Shown: positions 11,804-21,483 of the stretch, one piece after another | Layout: every line of letters starts with the position of its first letter | Numbering within the stretch: the stretch's first letter is position 1 | From: Ceratodon purpureus | Taxonomy: Eukaryota > Streptophyta > Bryopsida > Pseudoditrichales > Ditrichaceae | DNA length: 64,000 nt | Direction of reading: 5' to 3' | NCBI GenBank assembly: GCA_014871385.1 | Contig: CM026423.1 | Span: forward strand, 15,730,467 to 15,794,466 | Notes under the pieces: generated by a model | What the model saw: only the letters and a program-made list of their open reading frames with translations | The model's database searches: none | Told to the model about the DNA's origin: nothing | Translations under genes and position numbers: made by a program

Positions 11804-14800
11804 AGGTCGAACAGCCTATTCCCGAGCCCCACCCCATTGCCGAGACCTAAAAATATGTGTGAATTCGTGACTTCACTGCCCATAACCGTCCGAGAGATGA
11901 GGGGGCCGGACTTAGTGCTGAATGGGGTGGATGAATGGAGACAATGGACGGCTGTAGGTTAGTTTAGTGATGGAATTGTGGGCGCAGCCTATCGAAATTA
12001 TGAAGTAGTTGAACAGGATCAAGGTGGCAAAGGGCTGCTAATGAAGGTGGGATTAGGCATTAAAACAAACATTTGTGGGATAATTGTGCCTGTATTATGG
12101 ACAATGGAGGCTCGGTTTAATGAAGCCGTCTTATGGTTAATGTTGGTTGCAACACAAAGCTTCGGAGTTGTGTACAATGCTGTCACTTGCATGATTCAAG
12201 CTGTTTGTACTAAGTTGAGTGCATGAAGGTGAACAAATACTGAGCAACAAGGTGTGACTTGATGCACATGAGTGACGAGAGAACAATCTCAGGTTTATTT
12301 TTGTGGAGTGAACAGCCTGTGAGGTGGTAGCTATTGAATCCCTTAAGTACAGTGAATTGTCATGGCGAATTTTCATGAGAATGCATGTTTTGTGGCGGAG
12401 TCAAGCACAATGGGTGCAGGCAGAAGTAGTACTGGGGTGCATGTGAGCGGATCGACATCAATCACGGGAGGGTGGCGTCCCGGTGCAGGGCTGGGATTTC
12501 GACATGGGCAGGCCGCGACCTATGTCGCTAGTGCATTCGATCTACCTGCAGCCGCAGTGGCATACCACATCCCCGACCAGGCGCGAGCAAGGAGCCCGGC
12601 ACTGTGCACTTCACCGCCGGGAGCGACGCGGGTGCATGGCATGTACCCCACAGTGGCCGGGGGAGTCTCCGGCAGTCCACTGCAACCTGCAGTGACGCCC
12701 CGAAGGAGCCTCAGGATCGCGACGTCACCCGTGGCGCCACTGCTACGACCCGGGGGCAGGCCTCCTTCTACGGACAGGACCCCGGCAACGGAACCCGTCG
12801 GAGCGAGGGAGCCTCAGGTCGGAGTGGTACGCAGCGAGGGTGAGCCTGCGGTGCACACAGAGCAGAGGCAAAGTCAGCGAGGAAGTAAACGAGGCAGGTG
12901 CACTTGGACTGACCAAGCACTCAGATCGGCAATCGCAGCAGTTGAAGCAGGAGGAAGAATCAAGACGGTTGCAAGGTATTTCGACATCCCTCCATCCTCC
13001 TTATCAGATCACTTATATGGTAGGACTCAAACTCGGAAAAGAGGCCCACCTACAGTTTTAAAGCAAGAAGAAGAGAGTGCTCTAAAAACATACATGACCA
13101 GGATGCAGGACTATGGTCACCCTCTATCCATGCAACAACTTCGTTTGAAAGTAGCCACTATTACTCAAGAGAGGGTTACGCCATTTAGAGAAGGCATTCC
13201 AGGGGGTAGTTGGGTACGCTGGTTCAAGAGAAGACACCCTGATCTGACATTAAGAAGCTCACAGGGACTAGAGTTTTCAAGGGCAAAGGGACTATGCCCT
13301 GACAATGTTGCATCCTTTCACAGGAACTTGGAGGAGCTCTATCAGACATACAACTATCCACCTACAAACATATGGAACTGCGACGAAAGCGGGGCACAGG
13401 CTGGCCGAAATGGGGGTGCTCTGGTATGGTGCAGGAGAGGATCTAAAACTGTGCACTCTCTGATGCCTAATGAGCGTGAGTGGGTCACAGTATTGTCCTG
13501 CATCAATGCAAGTGGGCAAAGCATCCCAGGGTTCTACATTTTTAGGGGCAAAAGAATGAGAGAGAATTACATAGCACGATGTGAGGACGGAGCTAGCATG
13601 GCAATGCAACCGGAAGGGTGGATGACTGCTATCTTATTTTCACATTGGATATCACATTTCATTAAATCACTTGAGAGCAGGGGTGGAATCTCTCCTACCA
13701 ATCGACACTTACTCATTGTAGACGGCCATAACTCGCATGTTACTTTGGAGGTTGTACACAAAGCCATGCAAGTTGGTTTGGATCTGGTCACGTTGCCTTC
13801 TCATACGAGCCACCGTCTGCAGCCACTGGATGTCAGCGTTTTCGGACCATTCAAGAGAGCATTCAAGCAGTACAGAGATGCGTGGACTTTGCGAAACGCA
13901 GGGAGAGGCGCATCAAAGACAGTGCTCGCACAGTGGGTGTCTGCTGCCCTACAGAAGGCCTTGACAGAGAGCAATATAAGGGCAGGTTTCAGATGTACCG
14001 GAATATGGCCGTTGAACCCTTCCGCTGTCGATAAGTACATGGCGCCGTCTGAGCAATTTGTCCAAGCATCTGCAGCACAAGAAAATAATGAGGACTCAGA
14101 GACAGACGAGGATCTTGACGAAATGGACCAAGATGACCAAGGACAGGACCCTCCAATGCAAGAAATACTGGGTGACCGCATACCCTCGTCTCAGCCAGAT
14201 CGGCAGCATTTCTTTGTGGGCGAGTATGAGCCCGAGCTTGGAGAGGAAAGCGGCACTGCAGGTTTCTCAGAGCTTCGCAACGCCGTGGGCACCGCGGCAC
14301 ATTTGAACCTCGGCAGTGGAGGGGGCGAGGGACTCTGCCCAGAGTCTGGCCGGGAGGGTCTCAGATCTGAAGCCGAATCAATCGAGCAGTTCCTCCAGCT
14401 CCCTGAGGTGGTTGTGCAGCCGCGGCAAAGGAGAACCCGAGAGGAGCCTCTCATAGATTACAGCAAGAGTATCATGTTAACTAGCGAAGAGTACCTGCAA
14501 AGCTTGGAGCAAAAAGCTGAGCGGAAGGAGAAGGCCCGAAGAGAAGCGGAGCAACGAAAAGCAGAGGCTGAGCGGAAAAAAGAGGCCCGGGCAGTGGAGA
14601 AGCTGCGAAAAGAAGCCGAGAAGGCACAAAGGGAAGTGGACGCCCGAGCCAGGGAGGTCTTCAAGCGACAGTGGAGTGCGGATGCGATCCGTGAGGCAGG
14701 CGAACGCCTGCAATGGCTGGTGAAAAATGGACCTCCTCCTGCCCCAGGTGCATACATCGCACCATACTGTGGAGTCTTGCCTGCAATCTGCAAGGAAAAC

Positions 14801-15564
14801 ATGGCGCGGAGGCTGGCAAAGCGAAGGGCTGTTAAGTCTGGCGTGGGCAACGTTGCCGAGATCCCACCGGCGACTGCCCCTGCATGGGTGCACCGCGGCG
14901 ACCCTAAGTATTCCCAGGAGCCTTCAATCGACCAAGCGCCCACTCCGACATCGACAGCTCATCCCCGATCTGCATGTCACTCCGCGCCCCTTTCGGAGAG
15001 GGAAGTGCTTGAGGCGGGTGATGGCGCCGAGGCTGCTGATGGCGCCGATGAAGCTGTCGTGCTGGGCCAGAGCGATTGAGAGCCGTTGGCGGTTGGTGGA
15101 GTCCTGCCGCAGGGAGCCACTGTAGTATGATGTCACTTCTTTTCACTTTTTAAGGTCGGAATTAGACTAGTCAGAGGTCATGTGTATGTGTTCATCCCAC
15201 GAGGATAAGCTTGGCTAGTTTTGGAGTGACATGGGTGTAGGAACGCCTTTGTAACTCTGTCAAGGCAGTATTAAGTTACCATTGCTCTAATTTTGCACGA
15301 TGTACAGTCAATGAAGTAGAATGAGCGGTGGCTGGTTTTAGGCTATTTTTGTTTCTCTTACAAGGCAAGCTACATCCAGTTGTAGGAGTCTACTGTTCAT
15401 AACTTTGAAATTACGGTGTAATTACATACATGTTCGGAAATAAAATTTTAAATTTCCATTATACTGCTCATCTATTTCCTATGTTCTCGAAAAACAAATT
15501 AAACCCTGCTTCAAAGTGCAAGTTCCTGAACTCCTTAAAGGGCCGGGAATAGGCTGTTCGACCT
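11804..15564 (+). mobile_element. Complete pogo-type (Tc1/mariner superfamily) element
   Basis: The ends are AGGTCGAACAGCCTATTCCC and its inverted copy (about 21-22 bp), each directly abutted by TA (11802-11803 and 15565-15566), the target duplication of this superfamily. The 3,761-bp interior carries one uninterrupted transposase frame. Intact ends, TA borders and an open transposase suggest recent activity. Confidence 0.95.
12362..15079 (+). CDS. Pogo/Tigger-like transposase (DD35D)
   Basis: This 905-aa intronless protein starts with a low-complexity region (about 1-170). A helix-turn-helix of psq/CENP-B type follows near 178-222 (TWTDQALRSAIAAVEAGG) and a second DNA-binding segment to about 305, which should bind the element ends. 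The DDE_1 catalytic core has Asp341 (WNCDESG), Asp454 (LLIVDGHNSH) and Asp490 (RLQPLDVSVF), with 35 residues between the last two. The C-terminal 400 residues are unusual: acidic, then a Lys/Glu/Ala-rich probable coiled coil (about 705-770), then a Pro-rich tail. This tail makes the protein longer than most pogo transposases. It is the only gene of its element, and no lesion is seen. Confidence 0.93.
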   Translation: MANFHENACFVAESSTMGAGRSSTGVHVSGSTSITGGWRPGAGLGFRHGQAATYVASAFDLPAAAVAYHIPDQARARSPALCTSPPGATRVHGMYPTVAGGVSGSPLQPAVTPRRSLRIATSPVAPLLRPGGRPPSTDRTPATEPVGAREPQVGVVRSEGEPAVHTEQRQSQRGSKRGRCTWTDQALRSAIAAVEAGGRIKTVARYFDIPPSSLSDHLYGRTQTRKRGPPTVLKQEEESALKTYMTRMQDYGHPLSMQQLRLKVATITQERVTPFREGIPGGSWVRWFKRRHPDLTLRSSQGLEFSRAKGLCPDNVASFHRNLEELYQTYNYPPTNIWNCDESGAQAGRNGGALVWCRRGSKTVHSLMPNEREWVTVLSCINASGQSIPGFYIFRGKRMRENYIARCEDGASMAMQPEGWMTAILFSHWISHFIKSLESRGGISPTNRHLLIVDGHNSHVTLEVVHKAMQVGLDLVTLPSHTSHRLQPLDVSVFGPFKRAFKQYRDAWTLRNAGRGASKTVLAQWVSAALQKALTESNIRAGFRCTGIWPLNPSAVDKYMAPSEQFVQASAAQENNEDSETDEDLDEMDQDDQGQDPPMQEILGDRIPSSQPDRQHFFVGEYEPELGEESGTAGFSELRNAVGTAAHLNLGSGGGEGLCPESGREGLRSEAESIEQFLQLPEVVVQPRQRRTREEPLIDYSKSIMLTSEEYLQSLEQKAERKEKARREAEQRKAEAERKKEARAVEKLRKEAEKAQREVDARAREVFKRQWSADAIREAGERLQWLVKNGPPPAPGAYIAPYCGVLPAICKENMARRLAKRRAVKSGVGNVAEIPPATAPAWVHRGDPKYSQEPSIDQAPTPTSTAHPRSACHSAPLSEREVLEAGDGAEAADGADEAVVLGQSD

Positions 15565-15566
15565 TA

Positions 15567-15870
15567 AATACTGTTGTGGCTGCTTGGGGAAGTCACAGTC
15601 CCTACCTACCAGATGAGAAAACTGAAGCTACATCCCTGACTGCCAGTTACGTCCTCTTTTTGTTGGGAATTGAGCTCGTTCATCCAACTTCGTTCCTCAA
15701 GTACTACTGACCCCAAACAACAAGAAGCAGGTTTCTGCTTAAAGAGAAGGGGCTCTACTGACACCATTTCGAACCCTTAGAACAATTTAGCCTCAGTGAA
15801 TCAAGTCTGAAAAAAGAAGCTAACAACAGTAAATCTGACGCAATTTGGTTGTCTCTACCGACCCATAAAC
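15567..15870. other. Intergenic spacer
   Basis: No gene is seen. It contains the second copy of the 28-base direct repeat (15648-15675). Confidence 0.5.
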
Positions 15871-16945
15871 ATATGTATCTCCATTTAGCATACCATAGTC
15901 AAATGAAAATATACTAAACCCTAATTTATTACAACCTCAAAAATCATGTGTTACAAAGCAATAAATACAAACTTATGTAGAAGTACAAGACAAGAGATGC
16001 ATTGCACAATTGAATGAAGAATAAATGAACAATAATGAGTGGTACGTACCTTCAACTGTTGGAGGAGGAAATGTGCCTTCTCAAGTGTGGGAGAAGGGAA
16101 AAAGAGAGGAGGAGCCAAAATGAAGGTCGCAGTTCTGTGAGGGGAGGAGAGGAAAAAATCAGAGTGCATCACTTGGTTATCGCCCCCCGGGTCTCGGGGC
16201 GGGTATTTAATCGGGAACTCTGGGGAACGCTTCGGGAACACATGGGGAACGGGCAGTGAAGGAGGAGCAGTGAACTGCGGGGAAGGAGTGTACCTGCGAG
16301 CCCGAGCTGCGAGCTGCGAAGGGAGCGGGACAGGAGCGGGGAGCGGGACAAAGCAGGGAGCCAGAGCGGAGGACCAGAATGGGTCGGGCTGCAAGGTCAG
16401 GCGGGGGCTCAGGGCGGGGGAGGGTGCGGGCAGGGCGAGGGCGGGGCAGCCTCCGCGGACCCTCTCTTTTGCCCCGCCCTTAGTGGCGACCCAATCATGA
16501 AATTTCAAGTAGCAACACAACTTTTGAGGCCCCGATTCCTGGATCACCCATCGGCCATGCCGTGACCAGACCCAGTACCACAAGAATTGGTTACAAACTC
16601 AATTACCAACCACCACCAATACATCCAAACTATCATATTCTGCCTCTCTCCAAAACCTAGAAGGACCATAATCTTATTCTTCACGTCAAAAACTTCGTGA
16701 CCCTCTATCGCACTTACAGAAAGCTAGCGATCAGAACAATCGGAACCCTTGCATCACCAGCAAACAAACGCAAACTTCACAAACTTTACCAGTTCAAAAA
16801 CTCTGCTCAAACCTATCAAATCGCTCACAGGCTTTTGAAATACACTCACCAAATAAGTCTATAATCGTCGGTAAAGCAGACACAAGATCCAGATGAGCAC
16901 CGACCAGCGTCAACACATCGTTATCGAAAGAATCTCGTCTCTGTA
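15871..16945. repeat. Duplicated locus, copy B (left part, with MULE right end)
   Basis: It matches 4933-6009 closely, including 624 bp of the MULE right end (15871-16495) and the flank beyond. It starts abruptly inside the MULE, so no other part of that element is present. It is cut at 16945/16946 by the 18-kb element and resumes at 34938. Confidence 0.92.
16937..16945 (+). repeat. Left target-site duplication of the 18-kb element
   Basis: GTCTCTGTA here is repeated exactly at 34938-34946. Copy A has a single uninterrupted site, GCCTCTGTA, with one base difference. Confidence 0.95.
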
Positions 16946-17025
16946 GGGGCGAGACTTGTATGCGAGCGGCGAGCGGAGAGCGGAGAGCGGAGAGCAAAGA
17001 TTTGGAGAGCGGAGAGCAGATAATG
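16946..17025. repeat. Left terminal inverted repeat of the giant element
   Basis: ATGCGAGCGGCGA is followed by repeats of CGGAGAG. It pairs with 34875-34937. Confidence 0.88.
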
Positions 17026-17133
17026 AGATCCTAAATCTAAAAACAGTAACTTTTATACTAAAAATAAATTCTATAATAAGAATATTCGAATATTCTCAGA
17101 ATATTCTGAAAACATTTCTAATTTTAGATAACT

Positions 17134-17227
17134 TATAACCGTGGACTGAGTTATCTTTTAAAAAATTATTATCCTATAACCGTGGATTGAGTTATCTCTT
17201 AAAAAAATATTATCCTATAACCGTGGA
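17134..17227. repeat. Left subterminal repeats, three copies of TATAACCGTGGA
   Basis: Copies start at 17134, 17175 and 17216 with an exact 41-bp period, and a weaker fourth lies near 17260. Inverted counterparts lie at 34755-34766 and 34819-34830 near the other end. Subterminal repeats of this kind commonly serve as transposase-binding sites; that role is inferred. Confidence 0.75.
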
Positions 17228-17269
17228 TTGAATTACATTTATTAAAGTTACTACCCTATTCCCGTGGTC

Positions 17270-18492
17270 TAAAGTAGCGCTTCAACAATAATTGATGAGT
17301 ACCTTCTATTTTCCTATGTGCTTATGGCTGGAAGTTTGGTACGATAGATAAATTAACTTTTATTCTCATCTCCATGGCATTCATCCTTTTTTTTTTTTTT
17401 TTTAATTTATTGAATTTGATACCCTCCCCATGTTCTTTCATTCTATCTATCTTCTCAATTCTTGCTCTATCTATCTATTCTATTCCATTATTATATTTTC
17501 CTTTCAGCAATGATTATTATTGCTATTTTATCTTCTAATGTGTTTGCTCATTTTCCTCTTATTTATTCTTTGTTAATTTTCAATTCTGAAATTGTTTTCC
17601 CATTTCAATTTTCCATTTGGGTCTTGTTTTCCCTTGCTGTACAAATACCCTGTTTGAGCTGCATTTCTTGACCTTTCCTTCCAACCATATACTTTTTTTA
17701 TTCATTTTTATTTTTATTTTTGTTATTTCTTATATTTTATTCTTTATAATTCCCATTAAGAATGTTTAGAAGATCCTCCTCTAGATCCGCCTCTATATTT
17801 GTTTTACTTATTATGCTTCGTATTCTCAAATTTAAATTTCAACTCTTATTTTAACTTTTAACTGTTATGCACCTTTTCAAATAAATTTTATCTTTTAGTC
17901 CTCTTATTATCGTTGGTCATTAATTATTTTATATTCTACATCCTTCTTCTTTCCTCGTGTCCTTCATCGTCATGTAACTATTCTTTTTAAATCATAGGTT
18001 TTATTGCATCTTTTGTTGCTCCAATTTTTTTTAAAAATTGTCCTTATTATTTTTTTTTTGAATTTGGTCTACCGTTATTTTTTCATTTTTTTATTTACAC
18101 TGTATGTGAGGAATTTTACAATCGTATCTTGAAATTATTAACTTCGTTGGACAAAATTATCTCTTACGGTAAAATCTACTATCCTTATTAGTATTCGTGC
18201 CCGGCAGTCCAATTCTAATAAAGGTCCCTTGTAGTTGTACAAACAATAATGTAGCACACACATTTGTAACGTTTGTATTAATTTCAGCCAAGTTTTTTGC
18301 GGCTTGGTTCATCAATGGCCATCATCACCATTTGGGTTCACATTTAGGATAACGTCTCACAATGGCACCAGGGTGATCTTTTCTATGGGTTATCTTTCTT
18401 GGTTATGGAGATTTTTTAGCGAAGTTTTAGATACAAGTTTAGTGAATGCTGATATACACTTCAGTGGGAGAGACTTTTGCTTAGATCAGAAG
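17270..18492. other. AT-rich leader region of the giant element
   Basis: It is T-rich DNA without a convincing gene. It probably contains the promoter and leader of the RING-like gene. The frame upstream of 18493 is open to 18304 but looks like leader sequence. Confidence 0.5.
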
Positions 18493-19968
18493 ATGACCGG
18501 GAAAAGGAAGAAGGGAGGCAAGCAACATAAAACTAGACAACACTATTCAGTGCAGCGTGCTTCCGAGGTTCCGGAGCTTAGCGACGATGCAACTAGGAGT
18601 GATGGAGAGGGAGACAGTGACAGAGTTTTCAGCACTGAGGAATTTGGCGACCCATTTGATCTTGGAGACATTGAAGAGGCTGTGCGTGATCGGATGCTTG
18701 TTGCAGCGCCAATGTTGAAGGGACGAGATGCTGAGTACGGAAAGGAGTTTTTCACAACTGTTGTTGGCTTATCAGATCGGGGGCCGTTGTTACGAGATGT
18801 ATCCAAGTGCTACGGTTTCATCTCAGACGAAGAAGTCACTGCTGTGTGGAAGAAAGGGGTTTCAAAGGGGCGCTATGATTTCGCTAGGTGTGAGGACGAG
18901 GAGCAACTGAAGCAGTTTGGTCAGCAATATTTCAAAGTATATGGTAATAGACCTCACAATAACTACTTTTGTCTTCGTTTTCTGAAGGCATGCTTTGCAA
19001 CTTTTGTGTATCAGAAGCCAGTGAACTGGTGTGCCGAGGCCTTGGACCGACACGAAGCCCGTCTAAAGAATGCGTGGCGAAATCCAACCAAAGTAGGGCC
19101 AGTGGCAACCAGATGTCAAGTCGAAGGTCTGATCAAGATAATCAGGGATTTATGTGGTAGGGGAGAACCTGATCTTGTAGTTCGAGAGCTTCAGGCAGCA
19201 TTGGCACAGGAGCAACAGAAAATTGATGTAGTCAGAGGTGTAGAGGAGCGTCTTCAGCAAATGCGACAAAGATACAACGATAGTCTGGATAGGATGAGGG
19301 TTGAATCCTCTGACATTGCTGAAGAACAGTTGAATAACAACTACGTGTCAAAACTGAAGGAGGCACGACAGATTCTACGCACCGAGGGTGCAACAGCATT
19401 ATATAAAAAAGCAGTTGAAGAGACAGAGGCACTGTTCAAGGAACTGGCTGACATGAGGGAATCTGATGCCCATACCAGGGACAGTACTGTACAATTGGAA
19501 CTAGCTATGGGTGTCGAAGTCCAAGCCTTAGAAGGTGCAAACGAAGAGCTTCAGATCTGTAAGGCAGCGGTCAATGTTGCAAGGGGCCACATGCTTACTA
19601 TAAAAACACCAAGAGTGTTCGAATACCCAAAGGTGTATTCTATTCCACCAGTGGGTTATCCAGGTAAAGAGGTTTGTGCATATTGTGGTCATGGATTCAT
19701 TTGGAAGGCAGCTGTTCTTTCCTCCTGTGGCTGTTTTCTTCACCCTCCGTGTGCAGCAGAGATGGTATCATGCGGGAGTTATCGTTGCAAGGTTTGCAAG
19801 GACCTACTGCTAGCATCTTCTCCGATTCATCTTGCGGAACCATGGGTTGCACAGTTTGGTGGGAAGTTAAATACTCAACAAGAAATCGAGTGTACAAGCT
19901 TTGTTGCTGTTTTGAAGGCTGTTAGTGATAGTGATAATGCTCCAACTGTTTCTAGAACCAAGAATTGA
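18493..19968 (+). CDS. RING-like zinc finger, coiled-coil protein encoded by the giant transposon
   Basis: I chose the ATG at 18493 because the product then opens with a basic stretch (MTGKRKKGGKQHKTRQ), a plausible nuclear signal; an ATG at 18304 in the same frame adds 63 atypical residues. The 491-aa protein has an acidic Ser/Asp region, a central globular part with Cys, Trp and aromatic residues, a long predicted coiled coil (about 235-390) and a C-terminal Cys/His cluster. That cluster reads CAYC, then CGCFLHPPC, then SCGSYRCKVC, a RING-like spacing that could bind two zincs. RING proteins often act as ubiquitin ligases, but the fit is imperfect. I do not recognise the full-length family. 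The gene converges on the methyltransferase-like gene across a GA-rich minisatellite. Confidence 0.75.
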   Translation: MTGKRKKGGKQHKTRQHYSVQRASEVPELSDDATRSDGEGDSDRVFSTEEFGDPFDLGDIEEAVRDRMLVAAPMLKGRDAEYGKEFFTTVVGLSDRGPLLRDVSKCYGFISDEEVTAVWKKGVSKGRYDFARCEDEEQLKQFGQQYFKVYGNRPHNNYFCLRFLKACFATFVYQKPVNWCAEALDRHEARLKNAWRNPTKVGPVATRCQVEGLIKIIRDLCGRGEPDLVVRELQAALAQEQQKIDVVRGVEERLQQMRQRYNDSLDRMRVESSDIAEEQLNNNYVSKLKEARQILRTEGATALYKKAVEETEALFKELADMRESDAHTRDSTVQLELAMGVEVQALEGANEELQICKAAVNVARGHMLTIKTPRVFEYPKVYSIPPVGYPGKEVCAYCGHGFIWKAAVLSSCGCFLHPPCAAEMVSCGSYRCKVCKDLLLASSPIHLAEPWVAQFGGKLNTQQEIECTSFVAVLKAVSDSDNAPTVSRTKN

Positions 19969-20309
19969 CAAGACCTAGTCCTATTATCGTAGAGCACGAC
20001 AATGCTCTATTTCAGTTGGAGTTTGGAGCAGCACTTAGCTATACATATATATAGTTTTACTTTTCGTACATCTTGCTAAACTACGAGGGGATACATTCTA
20101 GGCATATCTAAGACAGATTCATTTTGTGGACAAACTGCAAATACAATTGACTGAAGCAGAGCTTGTTAAGGATTAGGGTCGGTCATGTGGTCTAAAAAAC
20201 TTTAACGAAACTGATTTGCTTGTTAAGGCTAATAATTTCAAAAACTGATTATATATTGATACAATTATGTATGTTGAGAAATTAAAATACTGTAATGATA
20301 GGTGTTAAT

Positions 20310-21200
20310 GGACAGGGTGCAGGAAGTGAGGAAGGGTAAAGGGGTAGTCACAGGGAGTTAGGAGGAGGGGTGAGAGGGAGGGGTAGGGACAGGGAGTGAG
20401 GGGGAGGGGTGAGAGGGAGGGGTAGGGACAAGGAGTAAGGGGGAGGGGTGAGCGGGAGGGGTAGGGACAGGGAGTGAGGGGGAGGGGTAGGGACAGGGAG
20501 TGAGGGGGAGGGATAGGGACATGGAGTGAGGGGGAGGGGTAGGGACAAGGAGTGAGGGGGAGGGGTAGGGACAAGGAGTAAGGGGGAGGAGTGAGCGGGA
20601 GGGGTAGGGACAGGGAGTGAGGGGGAGGGGTAGGGACATGGAGTGAGGGGGAGGGGTAGGGACAGGGAGTGAGGGGGAGGGGTAGGGACAAGGAGTGAGG
20701 GGGAGGGGTAGGGACAAGGAGTAAGGGGGAGGAGTGAGCGGGAGGGGTAGAGACAGGGAGTGAGGGGGAGGGGTAGGGACATGGAGTGAGGGGGAGGGGT
20801 AGGGACAGGGAGTGAGGGGGAGGGGTAGGGACAAGGAGTGAGGGGGAGGGGTAGGGACAGGGAGTGAGGGGGAGGGGTGAGAGGGAGGGGTAGGGACAAG
20901 GAGTAAGGGGGAGGGGTGAGCGGGAGGGGTAGAGACAGGGAGTGAGGGGGAGGGGTAGGGACATGGAGTGAGGGGGAGGGGTAGGGACAAGGAGTGAGGG
21001 GGAGTTGTAGGGACAAGGAGTGAGGGGGAGGGGTGAGCGGGAGGGGTAGGGACATGGAGTGAGGGGGAGGGGTGAGAGGATGGGGTAGGGACAGGGAGTG
21101 CGGGTGGAGTGGAAGGGACAGGGAGTGAGGGGGAGGGGTGAGAGGGAGGGGTAGGGACAAGGAGTAAGGGAGAGGGTGAGAGGGAGGGGTAGGGCTTGGA
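20310..21200. repeat. G-rich 26-bp minisatellite
   Basis: About 34 imperfect tandem units of GGGACAAGGAGTGAGGGGGA plus GGGGTA fill the gap between two convergent transposon genes. One strand is almost purely G and A. The long minus-strand frames through it (Pro/Ser/Leu repeats) are open because of the repeat and have no other coding support. Confidence 0.93.
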
Positions 21201-21483
21201 ATTTCCGGATAGTGGCGAGAAGAGTTAATTGACGAAAAATCCGTGTTAACTAGTACTAAAGAAAAAAAATTAACAATCAAACAAGTTATATATGAATACA
21301 AAATAATAAAAGACAGAATTCATATAAAAGAGGTAGAAGTATATAGATTAGGAATTAATATCCGGAATCCAGAACTTTGCAGAGTCTTATGGTCCAAGTG
21401 CTATAGAGTCTCATGGTATAAATTCATCTTCACTCTCCGAGGCACTTACATCTAAAAAAATTCGAGCCCTGGGATCAAATCTC

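Noticed and set aside
13292..14943. Several minus-strand frames over 100 codons inside the pogo element
   Set aside because: They are shadows of the plus-strand transposase, whose catalytic motifs are unambiguous.
20305..21301. Minus-strand open frames of 210-317 codons with Pro/Ser/Leu repeats
   Set aside because: They translate a G-rich minisatellite that is stop-free in several frames at once; there is no domain, splice context or frame preference.
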